Shown: positions 58,614 to 64,000 of the stretch, one piece after another
Layout: every line of letters begins with the position of its first letter
Position numbering within the stretch: the stretch's first letter is position 1
Source: JAAXIE01 sp965263155
Lineage (GTDB): Bacteria; Chloroflexota; Dehalococcoidia; Lucifugimonadales; JAAXIE01
Direction of reading: 5' to 3'
DNA: 64,000 nt
NCBI GenBank assembly: GCA_965263155.1
Contig: OZ253586.1
Span: 1,054,001 to 1,118,000, forward strand
The notes under the pieces: model-generated
Databases searched by the model: none
What the model saw: the letters and a program-made list of their open reading frames with translations, nothing else
What the model was told of the DNA's origin: nothing
Translations under genes and position numbers: made by a program

Positions 58614-58731
58614 GCGAACGCAGACCAGTGCATAACTTCCCAGTCCCATCGCCCGCGGGTGTACAATGCCTCCAAAAACCTAGCCCAACCGCACCCGTCA
58701 GGTCCTGCCTGTAATGGATTGGAGCGTATCA

Positions 58732-59724
58732 ATGCGTAGTATCGACATCCATGCCCACAACGCGCCCCGCGCCGTGGTCAACATCCGCGATGGGGGTGAC
58801 TGGCACGGTTTCACCGTGCAGAAGGGCGGTCAAGGCCGCCATTTCCTCACTCGCGGGCAGAGCCGGGGATGGCTGCACCCCATGATGATGTGGACCACCG
58901 AGGAGCGCCTCATGGACATGGATTCCAAGGGGGTGGACGTACACGTCCTCTCCACTTGGGTCGGCTTGTACAACTACCACCTAGAGGCCGCCGCGGGACA
59001 GGCAACGTCTCGCGACTGCAACGACGACATCGCTGAGTTGGTCAAGGCGCACCCCTCCCGGTTCGCTGGCCTTGCCACCCTCCCCATGCAGGATGTAGGC
59101 ATGGCCGTGGCCGAACTTGAACGCTGCATGGCCGCCGGCTTCAAGGGCTGCATGATTAACGACCATGTCAACGGACGCACCTTGGACGAGCCCGAATTCC
59201 TCCCTTTCTGGGCAGCCGCCGAGCGCACTGGCGCCCTCGTCTGCTTCCACCAAGAAAACGACACCATGGTCAGCACACGCTCCGACGGCAAGTACCACCT
59301 GCACAACAGCATCGGCAACCTAGCCGACCGCGCTCTCACCTTCGCCCTGCTGGTGTTCGGCGGCGTCATGGACCGTTTCCCCGACCTCAAGGTGCTGCTG
59401 ATGCACGGCGGTGGCTACACCTGCTTTGGTCTGGGCCGCATGGACCGCGGCTGGCAGACCAACCCCTACGCCCGCGCCAACATCACCAAACCTCCCAGCA
59501 CCTATGCCAAGCGCTTCTACTACGACTGCCTCATCCACTCGGAGCAGTCCCTGCGCTTCATCCTAGACACCGTCGGTGCCGAGCGCGTCACATTCGGCAC
59601 CGACTGGCCTTTCAACATGGACATGGACTGGCCGGTATCCTGGCTCATGGCCATGGAAAGCCTCTCCACCGAAGAAAAAGAAGCCATTCTCTGGAAAAAT
59701 CTCGAAAAACTCCTTAAAATTTAA
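58732..59724 (+). CDS. Amidohydrolase, ACMSD-like (paralogue 2)
   Basis: 330 aa, paralogous to the gene at 53888. Ligands: DIHAH (His7, His9), LVCFHQEN, LLMHGGGYTCFG, TFGTDWPFNM. MINDHVNGRTLDEPEFLPFW is nearly the same in both. The residue after FHQ differs (EN here, GG there), near the metal centre, so substrates may differ. ATG 58732 follows TTGGAG by 8 bases; ATG 58714 is an unlikely alternative. Operator-like repeats lie upstream. Confidence 0.9.
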   Translation: MRSIDIHAHNAPRAVVNIRDGGDWHGFTVQKGGQGRHFLTRGQSRGWLHPMMMWTTEERLMDMDSKGVDVHVLSTWVGLYNYHLEAAAGQATSRDCNDDIAELVKAHPSRFAGLATLPMQDVGMAVAELERCMAAGFKGCMINDHVNGRTLDEPEFLPFWAAAERTGALVCFHQENDTMVSTRSDGKYHLHNSIGNLADRALTFALLVFGGVMDRFPDLKVLLMHGGGYTCFGLGRMDRGWQTNPYARANITKPPSTYAKRFYYDCLIHSEQSLRFILDTVGAERVTFGTDWPFNMDMDWPVSWLMAMESLSTEEKEAILWKNLEKLLKI

Positions 59725-59762
59725 GTACCCGTAACACTGAAGCAACCCAAAGGAATCGGCCA

Positions 59763-59993
59763 ATGGCCTCAGAGACACAAGACATATCCCGCGTCTTGGG
59801 ACAGATTGAAGGGCGGCTGAACGAACATTCCCGGCGCTTTGACGCCGTGGATGCACGCTTCGATCGCATGGATGCACGCTTCGACCAACTCAATAACCGG
59901 ATTGACCGCCTCATGCTGTCGGTCCTGGCCTTCGGAGGTGGCGTGATCGCTGTCCTCCTCGGACTTCTGGTTACCTTGATCGTGCAGGGCTAG
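59763..59993 (+). CDS. Small coiled-coil protein with C-terminal membrane helix
   Basis: 76 aa. Residues about 8-50 have heptad-like repeats (RFDAVDARFDRMDARFDQLNNRIDRL), encoded partly by a near-duplicate (GATGCACGCTTCGA twice), and residues 51-74 (LSVLAFGGGVIAVLLGLLVTLIV) are a membrane helix. Tail-anchored coiled coils of this type are common near mobile elements and cell-envelope genes; function unknown. ATG 59763, 38 bases after the amidohydrolase. Confidence 0.65.
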   Translation: MASETQDISRVLGQIEGRLNEHSRRFDAVDARFDRMDARFDQLNNRIDRLMLSVLAFGGGVIAVLLGLLVTLIVQG

Positions 59994-60053
59994 CCTTTGC
60001 CTCAATCATCCGTGGAATGATCCGGTAATCGCAAAACATACTAGGAGGAACCC

Positions 60054-60551
60054 ATGGGCGTAACTCGACTGGGACACGTTGGAATCTACTGCGACGACCT
60101 CATGAAAATGCGCGATTTCTACTCGCGGGTGGTGGGCCTTACCATCACCGACGAAGACCACGACCTCGGAATCGTGTTCCTCAGCTCGAATCCTGAGTGG
60201 GAGCACCATGAGTTGGCCTTGGCTAGAGTCCGTGAAGGGATGGGCGCTACCCAATTTGTGCAACAGTTGTCCTTCAAGATCGACTCCCTAGACGACCTGC
60301 GCGACTTCACCCATCGCCTGGAGGAAGAGCCTGAGGTGCGGATTGAGCGCACCGTGACCCACGGCATCTCCTGCAGCGTCTATTTCTTCGACCCCGAGGA
60401 CAACCGCGTCGAGCTGTACTACACCACCCCGTACTACATCCGGCAGCCCTTGGGTGCCCATATCGATGTGGACTCGTCGGATGAGGAGTTGCTCCAGTAT
60501 TCCGAGTCCTTCCTCGCTACCATGGGTCCGCCCCAAGGCGCAACGCTCTAG
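60054..60551 (+). CDS. VOC-family protein (extradiol-dioxygenase-like)
   Basis: 165 aa. First module VTRLGHVGIYCDDLMKMRDFYSRVVGL with His8, second QLSFKIDSLDDLRDF with a Gln in place of the usual second His, then YFFDPEDNRVELYYTTPYY with the Glu ligand. The last line is typical of extradiol ring-cleaving dioxygenases and related VOC proteins. ATG 60054 follows AGGAGG. In line with aromatic catabolism suggested by neighbouring amidohydrolases. Confidence 0.87.
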   Translation: MGVTRLGHVGIYCDDLMKMRDFYSRVVGLTITDEDHDLGIVFLSSNPEWEHHELALARVREGMGATQFVQQLSFKIDSLDDLRDFTHRLEEEPEVRIERTVTHGISCSVYFFDPEDNRVELYYTTPYYIRQPLGAHIDVDSSDEELLQYSESFLATMGPPQGATL

Positions 60552-60574
60552 CTGGGCAACGGTATAAAGTGAGG

Positions 60575-60606
60575 CGTAGGGGCAGCTCCACGTAGTGGCC
60601 CCTACG
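60575..60606 (+). terminator. Hairpin after the VOC gene
   Basis: CGTAGGGGC (60575-60583) and GCCCCTACG (60598-60606) form a perfect 9-bp stem with a 14-base loop, 24 bases after the VOC stop. No T-run, so termination is likely weak or it belongs to the CGTAGGGGC dispersed repeat type. Confidence 0.5.
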
Positions 60607-60617
60607 TGTGCAGGTGG

Positions 60618-60645
60618 TTTGAGGCGGCTGGGTGCGTGCTATAAT
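60618..60645 (+). promoter_or_regulatory. Promoter for acetyl-CoA synthetase
   Basis: Perfect TATAAT (60640-60645) preceded by TTTGAG (60618-60623) at 16 bases. Predicted start near 60652, giving a leader of about 65 bases. Confidence 0.5.
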
Positions 60646-60656
60646 GCTGCGTCCAA

Positions 60657-60686
60657 CTCGACAAGGGTAAATCTCGACAAGCGTAA
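60657..60686. repeat. Tandem direct repeat in the acs leader
   Basis: CTCGACAAGGGTAA (60657-60670) and CTCGACAAGCGTAA (60673-60686), 13 of 14 identical, 16-base offset, just downstream of the predicted transcription start. Candidate operator. Confidence 0.55.
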
Positions 60687-60716
60687 TCTGGCCCCTATCC
60701 GACGGAGGAACGCCCC

Positions 60717-62618
60717 ATGACACAGCAGCAGAACCTCGACTACCTGTCACAGGAGGCCGAGGTTATCGCCCCTCCCGCTCATGTGTCGGCGAATGCCTTC
60801 CTCCAAGACTACGCAGGCGAGTATCAACGCTCCATCGAAGACCCCGAGGCTTTCTGGTCTGGTGTGGCGTCTGAGTTGGAGTGGTTCAAGCCGTGGGACA
60901 GGGTCTTCAGCTGGGACTATCCCACCTTCAAGTGGTTCGAAGGCGCCGCCTGCAACATCACCCACAACTGTCTCGACCGCCATGTCAAAACTTGGCGCAA
61001 GAACAAAGCAGCCTTCATCTGGCTTGGCGAGGATGGCGAGGAACGCGTCTTCACCTACGGTCGCCTTTCCCAACTGGTGAACCGGTTTGCCAACGGCCTG
61101 CGCTCCCTAGGCGTGGGCAAAGGCGACAGGGTCATCATATACATGCCCCTCGCCCCTGAAGGCGTGATCGCAATGCTGGCCTGTGCCCGCGTAGGTGCGG
61201 TGCATAGCGTGGTGTACGCTGGCTTCAGCGTGGGCGCACTTCGTGACCGCATCACCGATGCCCAAGCCCAGGTGGTCATCACCGCCGACGTCGGCTACCG
61301 CCGTGGCAATCTGGTCGACCTCAAGGGCATCACCGACGAGGCTGTCAAAGACTTGGCCCTCGTGCGGCACGTCATCTACTGGCAGCGCCGTGAAAAGCAG
61401 GAGTTGGGGCCGAAAGAAGTCGACTTCGAAGACTTGATGGCCCGGAGCAGCCCCCACTGCGACCCTGAGGTTATGGACTCTGAAGACCCCCTCTACATTC
61501 TGTACACCAGTGGCACTACCGGCCGGCCCAAGGGTGTTGTCCACGTCCATGGTGGATACATGGTGGGTACCTACTACCACCTCAAGACCTTCTGGGACAT
61601 CAAGGACGAAGACGTGTTCTGGTGTACCTCCGACATCGGCTGGGTGGTGGGCCACAGCTACATCGTCTACGGGCCGCTCATCGCTGGTGCAACCACCGTC
61701 TTCCGCGAAGGGGCCATCGACTACCCTCACCCTGGCATCGCCTACGAGACTATTGAGAAGTACGGCGTGAACGTCATCTTCACCGCGCCCACGGCAGTCC
61801 GCATGCTGATGCGCTACGGCGAAGAATACCCCCTGAAGTACGACCTCACCAGCCTGCGCTTTCTCACCTGTGCTGGCGAGCCACTGAACCCTGAAGCCCA
61901 GCGCTGGGCCTACCGATACCTCTGCGGCTCGGGCCAATGGGGCTACATGGTGGACAACTGGTGGCAGACGGAGACGGGCGGCCCCTGTCTCGGCACTATG
62001 GCCATAATGTCTAGCAAGCCAGGCAAGGTCGGCCTTCAGTTGCCGGGTGTGATCGCCGACGTGGTTGATCAAGAGGGCCAGCCAGTGACCGAGCCCAACA
62101 AAGGCGGTCTGCTGGTGCTGCAAAGGCCCTTCCCCCACATGTTCCGCACAGTGTACGGCGATCCTGAGCGCTACGCCCGCGATTGGGAGCGGCTGCCAGG
62201 GTACTACTTCACAGGCGATGTCGCTCTCAAGGATGAGGACGGCTACTTCATGGTGGTGGGCCGTGCCGATGATGTGCTGAACGTGGCTGGCCATCGCATC
62301 GGCACCGCCGAGGTGGAAAGCGCGTTGGTCTCTCATGCGGCCGTGGCAGAAGCCGCCGTCATCGGCAAGCCCGACGAGATACGAGGCGAGTCCATCAAGG
62401 CGTTCGTGAGTCTGCGAGTCGGTTACTCCCCGTCCGACGAGATGGTCGGTACCCTGCGCGACCATGTGCGCCACGAGTTGGGTCCCATCGCTGTGCCTGC
62501 AGAGATAGACTTTGCGGCGGCGCTGCCCAAGACCCGGTCAGGCAAGATTATGCGACGCCTGCTCAAGGCGCGCGAGTTGGGGTTGGACCCAGGCGACATA
62601 ACCACCCTAGAGGAATAG
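60717..62618 (+). CDS. acsA: Acetyl-CoA synthetase (AMP-forming)
   Basis: Activates acetate to acetyl-CoA through acetyl-AMP. 633 aa. Motifs: YILYTSGTTGRPKGVVHVHGGY (P-loop, A3), WCTSDIGWVVGHSY, FLTCAGEPLNPEAQRW, VDNWWQTETGG with the acetate-pocket Trp, YFTGDVALKDEDGYFMVVGRADDVLNVAGHRI (A8) and KTRSGKIMRRLLKAR, where the acetylatable Lys is near residue 609. ATG 60717 follows GACGGAGGAA. Other short-chain acids are possible substrates. Confidence 0.93.
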   Translation: MTQQQNLDYLSQEAEVIAPPAHVSANAFLQDYAGEYQRSIEDPEAFWSGVASELEWFKPWDRVFSWDYPTFKWFEGAACNITHNCLDRHVKTWRKNKAAFIWLGEDGEERVFTYGRLSQLVNRFANGLRSLGVGKGDRVIIYMPLAPEGVIAMLACARVGAVHSVVYAGFSVGALRDRITDAQAQVVITADVGYRRGNLVDLKGITDEAVKDLALVRHVIYWQRREKQELGPKEVDFEDLMARSSPHCDPEVMDSEDPLYILYTSGTTGRPKGVVHVHGGYMVGTYYHLKTFWDIKDEDVFWCTSDIGWVVGHSYIVYGPLIAGATTVFREGAIDYPHPGIAYETIEKYGVNVIFTAPTAVRMLMRYGEEYPLKYDLTSLRFLTCAGEPLNPEAQRWAYRYLCGSGQWGYMVDNWWQTETGGPCLGTMAIMSSKPGKVGLQLPGVIADVVDQEGQPVTEPNKGGLLVLQRPFPHMFRTVYGDPERYARDWERLPGYYFTGDVALKDEDGYFMVVGRADDVLNVAGHRIGTAEVESALVSHAAVAEAAVIGKPDEIRGESIKAFVSLRVGYSPSDEMVGTLRDHVRHELGPIAVPAEIDFAAALPKTRSGKIMRRLLKARELGLDPGDITTLEE

Positions 62619-62635
62619 GCGAGGAATAAAACTGC

Positions 62636-63763
62636 ATGAAGGTCTACTATTTCAGCGAATTTCCATACCACGAGTACGACGACGAGGAGTCCCTGAAGTA
62701 CGATTCGCTACGCGTGGTCTTCCCCAACAGCTACTTCGACCCAGACTCGGCGCACGTCCTCTTCCAGCGGTACATTGAGGAGGCGGTGCACTGCGAAGAG
62801 ATGGGCTTTGACGGCGTGATGGTCAACGAGCACCACACGACGCCCTCGAGCATGAACGTCTCGGTGAACATAACGGCGGGCATCCTAGCCCAGCAGACCA
62901 AGAACCTGAAGATTCTGCTAATGGGTAATCTGATACCCATGCACGAGAACCCGGTGAGGGTCGCGGAAGAGATCGCCATGCTGGACGTCATCTCCGGCGG
63001 CCGCATCATATCTGGCTTTGTGCGCGGTGTCTGGGCTGAGACGTGGGCTGGCAACATCCGTCCCACCGACAACCGGGAGCGGTTTCAAGAGTGCCACGAC
63101 CTGATCGTGAAGGCATGGACCGAGCCGGGCCCGTTCCGTTGGGAAGGAAAACACTACCAGTACCGCGTGGTGAACCCGTGGATGGTGCCGGTGCAGAAAC
63201 CCCACCCGCCGGTGTGGGTGCCGGGCTCTAGCAGCCCGGAAACCGCTGAGTTCGCAGCGCGACGCCGGTATACCTACGTCGCTTTCCTCGCGCCGGTGGA
63301 CGTCACTGCCGACCTATTCGACTACTATCGGGAAGTTGCCTCGGAGGAGAGCTACGAGACCACCCCCGACAACTTCGGGTACCTGATCTGCTGCTATGTT
63401 GGTGAGACCGAGGAGGAGGCGCAACGGGAGGCGAAGCACTTCATCTGGCGCATGGGTCCTACCGGCCGTGCGCCACGACACCTGCTCATGCCACCCGGCT
63501 ACCTCACCGAGTCTGGCGTAAAGATGCAGCAGCGACGAAACAAGCCCCTTTCTCAGCAGAGTTACCAAGAGCTGCAAGACAACTACCATATCGTGGCAGG
63601 CACACCGGACCAAGTCATCGAGAAGCTGCGACACCTGAAGGACACGCTGGGCATGGGCCACCTGATCTTCTACGGGCAGGAGTCGCGTATGGGGCACGAG
63701 GCCGCCATGCGCAACATCAACATGTTCGGCAAGGAAGTAATGCCTGTAGTAAGGGAGTGGTAG
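62636..63763 (+). CDS. LLM-class flavin-dependent monooxygenase
   Basis: 375 aa luciferase-like monooxygenase. Features: MGFDGVMVNEHHTTPSSM, LLMGNLIPMHENPVRVAEEIAMLD, ISGGRIISGFVRGVW, and HPPVWVPGSSSPETAEFAARRRYTYVAF. EHH and the ISGGR loop are normal for the bacterial luciferase/alkanesulfonate monooxygenase group. It starts 18 bases after acs with GAGGA and is probably on the same transcript. Substrate unknown. Confidence 0.9.
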   Translation: MKVYYFSEFPYHEYDDEESLKYDSLRVVFPNSYFDPDSAHVLFQRYIEEAVHCEEMGFDGVMVNEHHTTPSSMNVSVNITAGILAQQTKNLKILLMGNLIPMHENPVRVAEEIAMLDVISGGRIISGFVRGVWAETWAGNIRPTDNRERFQECHDLIVKAWTEPGPFRWEGKHYQYRVVNPWMVPVQKPHPPVWVPGSSSPETAEFAARRRYTYVAFLAPVDVTADLFDYYREVASEESYETTPDNFGYLICCYVGETEEEAQREAKHFIWRMGPTGRAPRHLLMPPGYLTESGVKMQQRRNKPLSQQSYQELQDNYHIVAGTPDQVIEKLRHLKDTLGMGHLIFYGQESRMGHEAAMRNINMFGKEVMPVVREW

Positions 63764-63774
63764 GCGAAACCAGC

Positions 63775-64000
63775 CTACCAGCCTAGGGCCGCTCCGTCCT
63801 TCCGCGGCTCCGACCCACCGTGCAGCAGACCGGTGTCGGGGTCGCGGGCAATCACTTGGCCACCGCCGAATATCACTCGCTGGTAGCCACCCAAAGTAGC
63901 TAGGTTGTGTCCGCGACGTCCAAGGTCTTGGAGGGTGGCCAGTGGCAGACCCTCTTCGGTCATCACGCCACGCCCCAGTTGGATGCTAAAGCGCAACGCG
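63775..64000 (-). CDS. ggt: Gamma-glutamyltransferase-family protein, C-terminal fragment at window edge
   Basis: Only the last 74 residues are inside the window; the frame is open to position 64000. LGRRGHNLATLGGYQRVIFGGGQVIARDPDTGLLHGGSEPRKDGAALGW matches the gamma-glutamyltransferase C-terminus (GxxVxxxxFGGGQ...GGSDPRKDG). Convergent with the LLM gene, stop 11 bases from its stop. The start lies outside. Confidence 0.85.
   Translation of the reverse strand, partial: ALRFSIQLGRGVMTEEGLPLATLQDLGRRGHNLATLGGYQRVIFGGGQVIARDPDTGLLHGGSEPRKDGAALGW

Larger units (their letters stand above)
58101..58731. other. Non-coding region with terminator and palindromic motifs
   Basis: About 630 bases. It holds a strong intrinsic terminator (58163-58204) and, before the amidohydrolase, a repeat/palindrome cluster (58545-58613). 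Open frames of up to 178 codons cross it but show no family, no good start and composition unlike neighbouring proteins, so I do not annotate them. Confidence 0.5.

Noticed and set aside
58203..58739. 178-codon frame between the terminator and amidohydrolase 2
   Set aside because: It starts just after an intrinsic terminator, has no ribosome site, unnatural composition and overlaps the start of a real gene.
61107..62474. 455-codon open frame antisense to acetyl-CoA synthetase
   Set aside because: It mirrors a gene with all Acs motifs; the antisense product has no family resemblance. High GC creates such frames.

Overview
The window is a GC-rich (roughly 60%), densely packed bacterial chromosome segment with short spacers, many 4-base ATGA/GTGA gene overlaps and frequent GTG/TTG starts. 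The gene content points to Chloroflexota, probably a SAR202/Dehalococcoidia-type heterotroph: several metal-dependent amidohydrolases, luciferase-like monooxygenases and VOC enzymes, split glycine decarboxylase subunits, and an ETF beta-alpha fusion. The taxonomy is inferred from gene content; no rRNA or tRNA gene was seen.

1-9,051 (+): cysteinyl-tRNA synthetase fused to a family-2 glycosyltransferase; a 2-oxoacid dehydrogenase operon (E1 alpha, E1 beta, E2) running into lipB; then a UGSC-family selenoprotein whose in-frame UGA (6732-6734) is followed by 82 more sense codons and a SECIS-like hairpin; its 353-residue partner; and an amidohydrolase. A decayed antitoxin/Doc module follows (9,067-9,645).

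9,692-22,629 (mostly -): BtpA-like protein and MFS transporter, glycerophosphodiesterase, VOC protein, family-5 uracil-DNA glycosylase (+), penicillin-acylase-family Ntn hydrolase (+), a flippase-like membrane protein, a gentisate-dioxygenase-like bicupin, a 930-residue HExxH protein with four PPC-like repeats, and an Eis-like acetyltransferase.

22,969-37,425 (-): two ABC ATPases and two giant FtsX permeases forming one exporter operon, preceded by gcvT-gcvPA-gcvPB headed by an MBL-fold gene; then DUF433/DUF5615 toxin-antitoxin-like genes.

37,811-53,260: terminase-small-subunit-like HTH protein, amidohydrolase, SMP-30 lactonase, DUF2182 protein, pncB with the fused ETF, a DSP-like phosphatase, a Gly/Ala repeat protein, a BrkB/YihY membrane protein, an AT-richer CHAT (caspase-like) protein, PIG-L deacetylase, LLM oxidoreductase, M20 amidohydrolase and small membrane proteins.

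53,296-64,000 (+ except the last): VOC protein, two paralogous amidohydrolases (53,888 and 58,732) that bracket an accessory stretch (alpha/beta hydrolase, a probable structured RNA, a membrane protein, a frameshifted PAP2 phosphatase, a strong terminator), another VOC protein, acetyl-CoA synthetase, an LLM monooxygenase, and the C-terminal end of gamma-glutamyltransferase on the minus strand.

The most notable items are the UGSC selenoprotein (a conventional gene call would stop at its UGA and miss the C-terminal half), the CysRS-glycosyltransferase fusion, the CHAT protein and the candidate small RNA. The window encodes lipoate-dependent enzymes and LipB but no E3, LipA or GcvH, and none of the Sec-insertion genes (selA, selB, selC, selD), which must lie elsewhere.
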